From: Pictodentalium vernedei
Lineage: Eukaryota > Mollusca > Scaphopoda > Dentaliida > Dentaliidae
Direction: 5' to 3'
DNA: 64,000 nucleotides
NCBI GenBank assembly: GCA_031216915.1
Contig: CM062289.1
Location: 20,438,520 to 20,502,519 of the forward strand
The notes under the pieces are model-generated. The model had not been told where the DNA came from and did no database searches. It saw nothing but the letters and a program-made list of their open reading frames with translations. The first letter of the stretch is position 1. Each line of letters opens with the position of its first letter. Positions 20,157 to 29,689 of the stretch are shown here, one piece after another. The translations under genes and the position numbers were made by a program.

Positions 20157-20445
20157 TCAAAAAGAATGAGTCTTTAGAGACGGTATATGCGCACTGGCAA
20201 CGGAAGTCGTGGAGTTGTACTTGGGAGAGAGCGTCCCGTACTGGGTCTGCGCCGGTTGCACTCGACCCAGTTTTGGCTTATTTTTATTGGTGCTTTTGCA
20301 CCACTTTTCTTTCCCAACTTGCTTGGGAAAGACAAAAATAGAGAGTATTTTATCCGAGTTAGGGACTTCCACTGTAGTGCAAGCCTGTAGTAAACAATTG
20401 TGGTAGGTATAATAAGAAAGGAAATTTACTATAAAATTTAGATTT
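20157..20445 (-). repeat. DIRS right inverted terminal repeat with extension
   Basis: 20157-20406 mirrors the left repeat. It then continues through TAATAAGAAAGG to ATAAAATTTAGATTT, an extension of about 25 bp not present at the left terminus but present in the ICR. Confidence 0.9.
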
Positions 20446-20879
20446 CATATAATTATTCGACTATTTAATTTATAACGGCAAAATATGATAGAACAGTCTG
20501 AAATCTGATATATTTGTGACTGTTTCCAGGTTTTGGGGTTCGATTTTTATAATGAGGTGAGTGGAAGCGAAAAGCTTTTATTTAAACGATATACCCCCAA
20601 TGTTTCACATGCGCTTATACCCTGGATGTGGAACGCTCTCATATACATGTACCTTGGATGTTGGGTGCACCCTTTGCCATGGCTATTTGTCCAAGGCATT
20701 CTGACCAATCAAGAGACAGAATTTATCAGGATATAGGGACAACTGATTTTATGCCCTCCACCATTGAGTGAAGATGCTGTAAGTGTTTCCCTGTCTATCC
20801 ATCAGTGGATACGTAAGCTTTTTGGTTTCCAGATGATAACTTGAGTATACACTAAGTTATACTTTAAGCTATTGAAAAT
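20446..20879. other. Intronic sequence, no gene recognised
   Basis: AT-rich sequence downstream of the DIRS. A 27-nt stretch at 20534-20560 has an acceptor-like TTTCCAG before it and GTGAGT after it, but nothing supports it as an exon (see rejected items). Confidence 0.4.
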
Positions 20880-21275
20880 TAATATTTTTTATGGTTTCAC
20901 AATAAGTTGAGTTTACCTTCACCAACAATTTTTAAACTTTAAAGTTTTGTTTGCAGTGACAAAATACAGCTCAAGTTCACATTTGATTGTATAAATATAT
21001 TCTGTTTCAGAGTTATTCTCCTTGAATTTGTACTGAATTGTAAATTTTATTGTTTTCAGACATCAAGTTGGCTTCATGAAAGTGTATGGTAAAGCAGGGT
21101 TATTAGTGTCATATTTAGTGGGCAGCTCTATTGTGGGAATTTAGGGGTGTATGAATTGGGGGCTGGGCATAAATGATGATAAGGCACAGGAGCATAGCCA
21201 TCCTTGGCATTATTCTAGATCAATTCTTGGAGAATAATTTATGTGTCAAAGTATTAAAGGTGCAGAGCAATCTTA
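20880..21275 (+). repeat. Dispersed segment X, copy 1
   Basis: Contains TTTTGTTTGCAGTGACAAA, GAGTTATTCTCCTTGAA and TTGGCATTATTCTAGATCAA. The same series is found split at 26318-26425 plus 28138-28436 (a ~1.7 kb insertion between) and again from about 63840 to the window end. It directly precedes the FASTK exon. Confidence 0.75.
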
Positions 21276-21300
21276 AATCTTTTTGACATTTTGTTTATAG

Positions 21301-21415
21301 GATTGCTATATTGATTCTCGGATTTATGGATATGACTTCTGGAACTGTCCAGCCAACAGGAATACATGCTATGGCTATTCGGCACCTTAAAAAAATGGGA
21401 TATGCTGTTGTTGAG
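21301..21415 (+). CDS. FASTK-family RAP-domain exon (penultimate)
   Basis: Flanked by a good acceptor (TTTTGTTTATAG, 21289-21300) and donor (GAG|GTAAAT at 21416). The 115-nt exon starts with the last base of a split codon, then reads IAILILGFMDMTSGTVQPTG and IHAMAIRHLKKMGYAVVE. It joins in phase to the exon at 36890, which begins VPYNEF. A hydrophobic strand, then 'G-x-x-A-M-x-x-R-H-L-x-x-M-G-(Y/F)', then a strand and a P-Y-x-E-like turn is the pattern of the RAP domain at the C-terminus of FASTK/FASTKD proteins, which bind and process mitochondrial RNA. The spacing reminds me most of FASTKD2, but I do not assign a paralogue. Earlier exons are not recognised; they may lie upstream of the window, or of the DIRS. 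Confidence 0.75.
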
Positions 21416-21574
21416 GTAAATATTTGATTTTTTTTTTTTAAAACAACCTCACATTGCCCCAGCTTTTAGCTCACCAGACTGTGCTTGCACAATATGGTAT
21501 AAATCATCCCAATTACAAAAAAAAACTCATGAACGATGGGTACATGACTTGATATTTGGTACTTAGCAGGCACA

Positions 21575-21731
21575 GCAGGGTAGCATCACTAAATTTATCC
21601 TCTGTGAACCTCAATCTGAGTCAAGGTCTCAAACCTATCCAGAGGATACATTGGCCCACAGTATGGAATAGCATCAGCACATTCACCCTCTGGGGATATC
21701 ATTCTGCAAATGACAGATTGCTTATTTTCAG
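21575..21731. mobile_element. MITE family P, partial
   Basis: Shares CAGCAGGGTAGCATCACTAA and the right arm ATTCACCCTCTGGGGATATC with 13146-13345. The right end TTCTGCAAATGACAGATTGC is preserved. Confidence 0.65.
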
Positions 21732-21776
21732 GCTTGTCACTTACCGGTAGTGAGTTTGGCTGGGGGCAAATACATC

Positions 21777-21862
21777 ATTCTCACATCTTCTTTATTGACT
21801 CGTCCACCGGTGGACCATGCCCCCTCCCACCGGTGGATGAGTCAATAACGGAGAAGATGTAA
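21777..21862. repeat. Hairpin (family I)
   Basis: ACATCTTCTTTATTGACTC and GTCCACCGGTGG are mirrored by CCACCGGTGGATGAGTCAAT and GGAGAAGATGT across a short loop. Confidence 0.75.
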
Positions 21863-22382
21863 CAATGAGAACATAACATTAATTAGATAAACCTTATTCT
21901 GTATTAATTATTATGCTAATTTAGAGTTTCTTTCTGACACAATAGACTTAGCAACAGATTCCCTAGAACTCCCAAGAATGACCAAAGGGAAATTGGGCTG
22001 AACCCAATGGATATACTTACAGACAAGGATTTTTGTGGTGAGTGGCGTCCTCCTACAAACTATTGCATGTTTTTTTTTCGAGCTAAGAAGTCTGAAGTAT
22101 TTTTTTTTTTATATTTTCATGTTCTTAATTCATAGAAAAACTGAACCGAACCCAAGAGTTTTTTTCTGAAACCGAACCCAAGAGTTTTTTTCTGAAACCG
22201 AACTAAAATTGAATTTGAAATATTGAAATCTTCCAGCTCTAGCAGTTTTTAGAGAGAAAACTTTATTAAAAAAGTGTTACCTATAGTACGGTCACTGTGC
22301 ATTGGTCACTTTCCACAGGGTGCACAGTATATTCACGGGCCCAATAATATTAGATTGTAAACCCTAATTATAGGAATAATCA

Positions 22383-22455
22383 TCAAAAATTTAATTAATG
22401 AAGCACCAGGTAGAACCCGGTGCTTCATTAATTAAAATTTTGCTGATGATGATTT
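22383..22455. repeat. Hairpin family J
   Basis: TTTAATTAATGAAGCACC mirrored by GGTGCTTCATTAATTAAA, with ATCATCA/TGATGAT outside. A related copy lies at 25490-25560; both sit near ATGCGTGGA/CCATGGAAA and CAGTCxACxGxGACTGTACTG sequences. Confidence 0.75.
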
Positions 22456-22729
22456 TTGTCATCTGGTAAACGCATGCATGGACATCACTTCTCACGCGTG
22501 GACATCACTGCCCCATGCGTGGATTACGGCCAGTCCACGGCGACTGTACTGTACATTAACAATAGTGTTAAAATATGAGGGCTCTCTTACACCCCTGAAT
22601 ATGATCCAGAGGTTTTATTCAGACAAATATATGAATCAACTGTAAAATGATAATAAACATCAAATTTCAAAGCTTGTAGAGCAGTAGGTTTGTAGAAGAT
22701 TTTAAATTTCAGTACTATTATTACACATA

Positions 22730-23037
22730 CAGTTAAAACTAGAAGTCCTGTCATGAACTGTGCGCTTATCTAGGCTTAATTGTGCATAGGAATTGCGCGC
22801 AATTGCCATATCGAATGGCATCCAAAGCATGGCAGGTTCTCCTGGTTACTCATAGCAAACACAGGCAATGTTTCTGCCAATGGACCTCCGGATTACCCGG
22901 AGGTCCATTGGCTGAGACATTGCATGTGCACAGGCCATATGTACAGATAGCCTTACTATGGTCATAACGCATAGATTAAAATGCAGATCGACATGCTATT
23001 TGTGTGCATTTCATGACAGGACTTCTAGTTTTAACTG
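22730..23037. mobile_element. TA-flanked MITE sharing the family-E core
   Basis: 308 bp, flanked by TA. The ends are exact inverted repeats, CAGTTAAAACTAGAAGTCCT and its inverse, continuing through GTCATGA. The central hairpin CCAATGGACCTCCGG is the same as in family E (3683-3939, 47301-47556), although the terminal repeats differ. Confidence 0.8.
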
Positions 23038-23824
23038 TAGCATTAAAATTTCTGGATCCTATAGCACCTCTGAATTTAATCCCAGAGGCTATATTCAGAC
23101 CAACCATTGAATCAGCCTTACAAGGATAATAAATATCAAAGCTTTTAGATCAATAGTTTGGGAGAAGATTTTTAAAATATTTAACTATTACGCATGGTGT
23201 TAAAATATGACTGCCCTTAAATCTAAATTTGCACGAGGGGGGGGGGGGGGGGGAGGGTTGTGGGGTGGAGGTTTGGTTGCAAAAAACTTGGAAAGCATCC
23301 TGACATTGATGTCATATATCATATATGGAGGCATTTGAAACAGTATTTTTTGCTGGGAAGGTTTTTGAAATATTTCCTCCCTTACGTACAGTGTTAAAAC
23401 TGGGACCCCATAACATCCCTACATATGAGCCCATAGGGACTTTATTTTAACAAATCTGTAAATCCCTCTTTCATAGATATTATACATCAACAATAAAATA
23501 GAATTGAAGGGTGGTGTATTGTATTTGGAACAGTGGTTTGGGTGAAGATTTTTGCAGGTTTTCCAATCACCCACAATGTTAATATCTGATGGCCCATAAC
23601 ACCCCTAGAGATGCACACGTGGAGTTGATTTGAAGATTTTTTAAGTGTTTTCAACATTAGCTATGTAGTGTTATAATTTGAGGTCTTGTCAACCCCATAA
23701 ATATTTCCCCAGGGTGTTAATTTGAAAAAACTTGGAAATCATCCTTACAGTGATGTCATATATCAAATATGAAAGCATTTTGGGCCAGTGATTTTGCAGA
23801 AGGTTTTTGCCTTTGCCCAGAGTA
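23038..23824. other. No gene; diverged repeats with a poly-G run
   Basis: Loose repeats of 'taacacccctxxatatgxxxcca' and 'gttttgaaatatt' suggest a decayed tandem array of ~160-200 bp units (also 22560-22700 and 24487-24560). A run of 17 G lies at 23237-23253. Confidence 0.45.
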
Positions 23825-24487
23825 TTAGCCCTTTACCTAACACAGCATTTTTAAAAAATAAATTACATTCCACATTTTTCGAAAACAAATTTCACAATTG
23901 CATTGTTCAATAAAACCATACAAATATGGATATCATTAGAACCAGCTCGATGAGCTGGTTCTAATGATATCCAGATTTAGGCCACACAAAGTAGATCTTC
24001 TGTTTCTGAAGCCATCATTTGTAAATTTGCATGTGGGCGAGCAGTTTTTTATTTTATTTTTTATTTCAGTAATTACTTCTTTGCCAGCAAAAGTTTCTAT
24101 TCTTGGTTCAAGTTTTAGGCCTCATAATCTACAGAATACCATGGGTGGTGGTGTATTTCATCCCTTGAGCACAAGAAGGTTTTGCAATGCTAAAGCATTG
24201 CAAAGCCTTCTTGCACTCAAGGGACAAATTCATCAATTTTTTTAACTTGGGTAAAATATCAGACATAAAACATTTAATTTTTATATTTTTTAAGTTTAAA
24301 TTGGTTATAAAAAGAGAGCATGCGGCAACCAAAAGGACCATGCGGGAGGGCCTGAGAAACAGATTTTTTATTTTTTTAGGCCTTATATGGTTTTATTGAG
24401 ACACTTTCCAGATACACTAGGTTGTGATAAGCTTATTCTGTTTAATTTTCTGGACGGTTTTTGCCGCTGTGTTAGGTAAAGGGTTAA
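23825..24487. mobile_element. TTAA-type palindromic MITE, family C, with family D inserted
   Basis: Left end TTAGCCCTTTACCTAACA (TTAA mutated), right end GTTAGGTAAAGGGTTAA. Core GATATCATTAGAACCAGCTC is mirrored. The right arm is interrupted by a family-D element (about 23963-24378). Confidence 0.65.
23963..24378 (+). mobile_element. Palindromic element family D
   Basis: Left part GGCCACACAAAGTAGATCTT, a hairpin where CTTGAGCACAAGAAGGTTTTGC is mirrored by GCAAAGCCTTCTTGCACTCAA (about 24165-24225), and right part GGGCCTGAGAAACAGATTTT. Other copies: 34800-35235, 36425-36842, 38263-40510 (interrupted), 41452-42890 (interrupted). Confidence 0.7.
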
Positions 24488-24825
24488 AATCTGTGTCCCC
24501 ATAACACCCCTAGTTATGTCCCCAATGAGTTGGTTTAAACAAACCTGCCTTTCACCATGATGTTTTTGAAATTTTAAAGTTTCCTTTGTGGTTGAAGTGG
24601 GAAGGCAAAGTTGATTTTCAGCATTTTTTATCCAGTAAAAAAATGATAGATACGGCCCTTGAACAAGCCAGCAAATAAGCAGCCTGTCATGGTCACAGAC
24701 AGGCACAATTTGAATGTTTGACAGGCACCAATTCAATTGTGCCTGTCATAATGACCAGTACAATTTATTAGAACTAAGTAGAAGTCGGGTTCAATTTGTG
24801 TAGAATTTAACAGAACCAAATTCTT

Positions 24826-24890
24826 GACTTATTATCATTTATTGGAAAGCTCTCTGAAAGAGAGCTTTCCAATAAATGATAATAAGCCAA
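24826..24890. repeat. Perfect hairpin
   Basis: CTTATTATCATTTATTGGAA then AGCTCTC is exactly mirrored across a five-base loop (27-bp arms). Confidence 0.85.
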
Positions 24891-25864
24891 GATTATTGTC
24901 AGATATGCATATACAACACACACCACCATGATACTTTGACCTAATAACATGCTAACCCCTGAAATTTTGTAACAAAATGTCAAGAACCACACATAGAGTC
25001 GAAACTTGTAAACACAATGTTTACCAGACCAACCAATAACCTCAACTTATCTTGGTCTTCGAGTTATGCACTTTGGAAGTATTTGAGGTATTTGAAAGCC
25101 TTGAACACAAAGAACACAGAAACTTGGAATTTGGACAAGGGAAAACACCTCCACAGATCCCAGAAAATATAGGCTGTCACTGACATTGTCAAGGGCGGTC
25201 AATATTTCCTGGGAGGGTTGAAGGAGGGTTGCAAGGCCCATATTGCTGGGACTGATAGCCAACTTAGGGTTATCTCATATATTTGAGTTATCCGAGTTCG
25301 AGTTATCAAGTGCCGACTGTGTTTAAATATTATGACAGGTACAAAGTCTTCGATGACTGGCACAAAACTGTTGGTACCTGTCACAATGACAGGCACCAAA
25401 TAAATTATTATTTGCAGGCTTGCCCTTGAACAGGCCTGGAAATAAAGACCTTATATCATAATACGTTTACCGGGTAACCAACATCATCATCAGCTAAATG
25501 TCAATTAATGAAGCATGGGGTTGTACCTGGTGCGTCATTAATTAAATATTTGAAATGACATGCCTATAATTGGTGTTTGAAATCGCATATTATTGCATCC
25601 ATGGAAATATTGCCCACCCATGGAAAGTGACCAGTCTACTGGGACTGTACTGTAACCTGGTGAGAAACTGTAGAAAAAAAGTGTTTTGGTGCTTTTCTGC
25701 CTTCTCTGTTTTTAGTACTATGTCAGCCATGCTGTTAACGTTTTAGAATGTTTGCCAAAGTATGTAGCAACAACTAATGTGTGATCTCTCTTGACATTAG
25801 TTCTTGCTATTTATTTTAGTGAAAATTCTTTTAAGATGTAAACGGCATGCAACTCTATTCATAT
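24891..25864. other. No gene; family-J hairpin at 25490-25560
   Basis: AT-rich intron sequence. TTAATGAAGCATGGG/TGCGTCATTAATTAA is a second family-J hairpin. 'gacaggcacaa'-type short repeats around 24690-24745 and 25335-25400. Confidence 0.45.
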
Positions 25865-26060
25865 GTGGATTTCTTTCACCAATCAAATAAACAAGCTCTG
25901 TTTTACTGGTAAAATAGGACCCAGTCATCAATGCTTGGGGTGGAAGTCCTCTAAAATGTGCAACATGGATATAAATGATTGACTAAGTTTGACTTTATCT
26001 TTACGTTGTGGTCATGATTAACCGTTGTGCAGAAATATGTCCTCTTAACCATTAGGGGCC
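25865..26060 (+). mobile_element. SINE-type element, family S2 (5'-truncated)
   Basis: Contains AAACAAGCTCTGTTTTACTG, AAATAGGACCCAGTC, GCTTGGGGTGGAAGTCCTC and GTGGTCATGATTAACCGTTG. Near-complete copies are at 45855-46085 (plus) and 50165-50405 (minus); a remnant is at 53128-53305. Confidence 0.65.
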
Positions 26061-26425
26061 AAATTCTGATGTTGATAACTTGTTAATGCAAAGGAATAGG
26101 TGCCCCAACATGAATTGTTTGGATAAACTCAAAACTTGTTTTCTTAGTACCTGGGAGCACGGTGGCTCAATGGTAGACTGTTGGACTTCTATGCTAGAGG
26201 TCCCGAGTTCGATCCCCATTTGGGACGACCTGCATTGTGTCCTTGTCAGTTGCCTCTGTAGGCAGCCAAGACTTGACTAGAAACAACTGCAAAGCCACAG
26301 GAGGTGGACTTTCAAAGTATGGTTTCACAGTAAATTGAGTTTACCTTTACATAAACTTTGTAAACTGTAAAATTTTGTTTGCAGTGACAAAATACATCTC
26401 ACGTTCACATTTATTGTATATTAGG
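26061..26425 (+). repeat. Duplicated segment (partner 28436-29010), with tRNA-SINE remnant
   Basis: Bases 26046-26150 match 28436-28540, including TTGTTAATGCAAAGGAA and TTGGATAAACTCAAAACTTG. A tRNA-derived SINE head (GGTGGCTCAATGGTAGACTG, then box B GAGTTCGATCC) runs 26155-26242 but its tail is missing. The downstream flank CTTGTCAGTTG ... AACAACTGCAAAGCCACAGG matches 28904-29010. 26318-26425 belongs to segment X. Confidence 0.7.
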
Positions 26426-26889
26426 AGGGTTACCCAGCATCTCTCGGGCTGAGGAGAGTATTATAACTGTTGGTGCCCCTCTACACCCCCACCCCCACCC
26501 CACCTCGGCACTTTTTTAAACCTCACCATTAGATTCCTGGTAAAAAATTACCCCTAGTAGACCCCTTTGAAGACCTATATCAGTGAGAAAAATGTTGGTC
26601 ATAACTTTTGGTGCCCCTCTACACCCGCATCCCCACCCGATACTTTTTTAAACCCCACCATTAGATTCCTGATAAAAATGTACCCCTAGTAGAAAAAAAT
26701 TTTGGTCATAACTTGTGGTGCCCTCCCCCCCCACACCCCCACCCTCACCCCCACACACTTTTTTAAACCTGACGATGACATCCGCCATAAAAAAGTACTC
26801 GTTGTAGACCCATTTTGGACACTCGGGGTGGCCCATATTCATTTTTATAGTGGACAGACAGACAGACATACAGACATTCTAAAATATGA

Positions 26890-27065
26890 AGAGATACATA
26901 AAAGGACACACGTGTATGAATAGTTTAATCAATATGACATGAGTGCCAGCATGGAAAGATAAAATGAGAGGCTGCAATCCTCAAGTTTTATCCTTCTGCA
27001 CCGGCACGAGTGCCATATCGATTAACCCATTCATATGCTTGTGTCGTTCTGTGTTTATTACATGC
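26890..27065. mobile_element. Palindromic MITE, family R
   Basis: Left arm CACGTGTATGAATAGTTTAATC, right arm GATTAACCCATTCATATGC then CGTTCTGTGTTTATTACATG. A compact copy is at 50885-50988; the duplicate is at 62605-62765. Confidence 0.6.
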
Positions 27066-27116
27066 CTCCATGTCTAAAAAAGCAATTATTAGAAGGACAA
27101 TTCATTTGACAACTCA

Positions 27117-27177
27117 TCCCCTGAGTTCCAATGTGTTCCATGTGCCAGTAGGCACATAGAACACATTGGAACTCAGT
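27117..27177. repeat. Hairpin family H
   Basis: CTGAGTTCCAATGTGTTCC mirrored by CACATAGAACACATTGGAACTCAG. Same hairpin as next to the DIRS element (13805-13890). Confidence 0.8.
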
Positions 27178-27202
27178 GAAATTTTGATTCTATTTAAAAA
27201 TG

Positions 27203-27870
27203 GGGAGCGTGGTGGCTCAGTGGTAGACTGTTGGACTTCTATGGTAGAGGTCCCGAGTTTGATCCCTGTCTGGGATGATCTGCATTGTGTTCTTGGGCAA
27301 GACACTTTATCCTGGTTACCTTCATGGGGGCACTTTGACACTATGTATAAGGGGTACTTCAGATCACTGAACTTAAGCAACGTCGAGCGTGGTTAGTAGT
27401 TGGATGGGTGACCATTTTAGCGAATGATTCAGGCGCCCACTGCACGTCGATGGAGCGCATGTTTTCAACCAATCTAACCCTGCCTGTGCCACGATTCAGA
27501 GTTCGATGTTGGAGAGCTGACAGCTGCTCGTCATTGCTCGGTGGCTCTCGCCGGGTACTCAGGCTTTCTCCATCTGTAAAACTGTCACCGACATATGAAA
27601 CCTGGCTGTTAATGTGTCATTAAACCCTAATAAAAAAAAAAAAATAAGGCGTACTGCACATCGATGGTGTACATGTCTTCAACCACTATAACCCTGCTTG
27701 AGCGTAGCTTGAACAGAGTTAGAATGTTGAGGAGCTGACAGTTGCTCGTCGATGCTCGGTAGTTCTCTCCGGGTACTCTGGCTTCCTCCACCTGCAAAAC
27801 TGTCATGGACATGATCAGCCATTGTGCATAAGTATGTGACCGTAAACACCAATAAATAAATAATTTCTTA
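27203..27870 (+). mobile_element. tRNA-derived SINE with a 5S-derived SINE inserted
   Basis: The tRNA-like head has box A GGTGGCTCAGTGGTAGACTG and box B GAGTTTGATCCC. The body continues to ATGGGGGCACTTTGACACTA, then is interrupted at 27350 and resumes at about 27648 with GGCGTACTGCACATCGATGG. It contains the conserved block CTCTCCGGGTACTCTGGCTT and ends in an AATAAATAAATAA tail. The complete, uninterrupted relative is at 28542-28893. Confidence 0.8.
27350..27648 (+). mobile_element. 5S rRNA-derived SINE, nested
   Basis: TCACTGAACTTAAGCAACGT, then GGTTAGTAGTTGGATGGGTGACC, is the 3' half of 5S rRNA (canonical 'CTAAGCAGGGTCGGGCCTGG ... TACTTGGATGGGAGACC'). A central domain with GCCGGGTACTCAGGCTTTC and a TAATAAAAAAA tail follow. 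The surrounding tRNA SINE resumes exactly after it. Confidence 0.8.
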
Positions 27871-28030
27871 GTACCTTGTCAGTTAGAATGTTGAGGAGCT
27901 GACAGTTGTTGGTCAGTGCTCGGTGGCTCGCTCCAGGTACTCAGGCTTCCTCCACCCGTAAAACAGTCACGGTCACGATTAGCTATTGTGCATAAGAATG
28001 TGACCTTAAACACTAATAAATAAATATATA
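27871..28030 (+). mobile_element. SINE 3' tail fragment
   Basis: Starts abruptly at TTAGAATGTTGAGGAGCTGA after the flank TTTCTTAGTACCTTGTCAG and ends in ACACTAATAAATAAAT. It lacks the tRNA head, consistent with SINE-SINE recombination. Confidence 0.7.
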
Positions 28031-28137
28031 TAATATATAATTTAGTCAATGATTTCCGTTCTGCACATATGTGTGGAACAGATTTTCATTTTCCACTTGG
28101 TTTAGGGTTGCTGTTGTTGGGGATTTCATAGATAATA

Positions 28138-28436
28138 AAAATATATTCTGTTCCAGAGTTATTCTCCTTGAACTTGTACAGAATTGTAAATTTTATTATT
28201 TTGAGACATGAAGTTGGGTTCATGAAGGTTTATGGTAAAGCAGGCTTATTAGTGTCCTATGGATACATTTCGTGGGATGCTGTATTGTGGACATTTAGTG
28301 GTGAATGAATTAGGGGGTGAGTATAAATAGCGATGAGGCACATGGGCATAGCCATCCTTGGCATTATTCTAGATCAATTCTTGGAGGACAATTTATGTTT
28401 CAAAGTATTAAAGATGCAATGCATTTTTAACCCTTA
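28138..28436 (+). repeat. Segment X, copy 2 (right part)
   Basis: ATATATTCTGTTCCAGAG through GGCATTATTCTAGATCAATT matches 20995-21275. The left part of the same copy is 26318-26425, the two being separated by the ~1.7 kb insert. Confidence 0.75.
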
Positions 28437-28541
28437 GGGGCCTAATTCCGACTTTGATAACTTGTTAATGCAAAGGAACAGGTGCCCCAACATGCATTGT
28501 TTGGATAAACTCAAAACTTGTTTTCTTAGTACCTGGGAGCA

Positions 28542-28893
28542 TGGTGGCTCAGTGGTAGACTGTTGGACTTCTATGCTAGAGGTCCCGAGTTCGATCCCCA
28601 TCTGGGATGACCTGTGTTTTGACCTTGGGCAAGGCACTTTATCCTGGTTGCCTACATGGGGGCACACTGGTGCCCTGTACTAAGGCGTACTGCATGTCAA
28701 TGGTTCACGTCTTAAACCGCTGTAAACCTGCTTGAGCGGAGCTTGAACAGAGTTAGAATGTTGAGCTGACAGATGTTTGTCGATACTTGGTGGTTCTCTC
28801 CAGCTTCCTACATCTGTAAAACTGTCACAGTCTCGATTAGCCATTGTGCATAAGTATGTGGCCTTAAATACCAATAAATAAATAAATAATTTC
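28542..28893 (+). mobile_element. tRNA-derived SINE, full length, with target duplication
   Basis: Head: box A TGGCTCAGTGGTAGAC, box B GAGTTCGATCCCC. It ends in AATAAATAAATAAT. Flanked by TTCTTAGTACC on both sides, an 11-bp target duplication of the kind LINE machinery makes. The body includes GGGCACACTGGTGCCCTGTA and a GTTCTCTCCAGCTTCC version of the conserved block. Confidence 0.8.
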
Positions 28894-29010
28894 TTAGTAC
28901 CTTGTCAGTTGTTTCTTGGAAAGTCTTGGCTGCCTCTGTAAGCAGCAAAATCTTTATACTAGAAACAACTGCAAAGCCACAGGAGATAGAGTTTCAAAGT
29001 ATAGGGAAAT

Positions 29011-29470
29011 GTATAAAAATCTCCAGACCCCAAAGGGTTAAACACCAAGTAATAAATATTCACCAGTCAAGTTTATATAATAGTCCCAAAAGTTTGTCAA
29101 GTCTGACTGGCAAACATCCGAGATTAGGAAATTAATTTATTGAATTATTGAAAAACTTTGTTATTTTGAAGTTTTCACTTTATACCTTTGAGGTTGTTAT
29201 GTAATTTGGAATAAATGGGGCAGTTATGGTCCATGGTTGGTCAAAATTATAATTATTTTCAGGATTTCAGCACAAGAACAAGTAGGCCATTAGTGTCCCA
29301 TCGACAAATTCAATTTTGTTTAGTTTTTGTGTCCAAAACATGGCTTATGACATGTCACTGGAATGAGCTCATCATGACAAAAATAAAAATGTTTATTTTA
29401 TACCAAAACAAAAAGATTTCTTGTTTCTCTGGCAATTTTCCCTCAATTTTACGATGAGGGAGGGAGGGTT
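29011..29470. other. No gene recognised
   Basis: Intron sequence with a weak family-B-like remnant around 29325-29400 (TTTTTGTGTCCAAAACATGG ... ATGAGCTCATCATGACAAAA). Confidence 0.4.
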
Positions 29471-29689
29471 TTTAGCGTACCTAAGGGAGCTCAACTTATC
29501 ACTTGCCGTCCGACGTCGTCCATCGTCGTGACCATTTTTCAAACGACTTCTCCTCTGAAACTACTGGTCTGATTTTCACGAAAGTTAATGTGGATGTTCA
29601 TTACTATATGGCAATTCATGTTTGTTCAAATGAAATGGCCACATCCCTTGGGGGCTCTGTATGGGGCATAACTCTGATAGCACCGAATG

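Larger units (their letters stand above)
13912..20445 (+). mobile_element. DIRS-type tyrosine-recombinase retrotransposon
   Basis: A 6.5 kb element with every DIRS hallmark: ~250-bp inverted terminal repeats, a Gag-like ORF, RT/RNase H/methyltransferase and tyrosine-recombinase ORFs in overlapping frames, and an internal complementary region (ICR). Both termini carry TTT (13912-13914 and 20443-20445). The ICR shows how the ends join through a single shared TTT, so the outer boundaries are defined by the sequence itself. The right terminus extends about 25 bp beyond the part matching the left repeat, a feature I also recall for Dictyostelium DIRS-1. DIRS elements integrate by recombination of a circular DNA and make no target duplication. 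Except for a poly-G run in the recombinase ORF, all ORFs are uninterrupted, implying recent activity. Confidence 0.9.
26449..28296 (+). repeat. Large direct repeat, copy 1 (partner 62157-64000)
   Basis: From TGAGGAGAGTATTATAACTG onward the two regions are almost identical for about 1.85 kb to the end of the window, differing by scattered substitutions and small indels. They contain C-rich 'cacccccaccc' repeats, a SINE with a nested 5S-derived SINE, and part of segment X. Confidence 0.9.

Noticed and set aside
20534-20560. 27-nt micro-exon candidate with acceptor TTTCCAG and donor GAG|GTGAGT upstream of the FASTK exon
   Set aside because: Splice-like signals occur by chance at this size. One frame is phase-compatible with 21301 but the peptide does not resemble the family; needs transcript evidence.
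26449-26770. C-rich 'cacccccaccc' repeats considered as a regulatory tract
   Set aside because: They are decayed tandem monomers inside the duplicated segment, with no promoter context.
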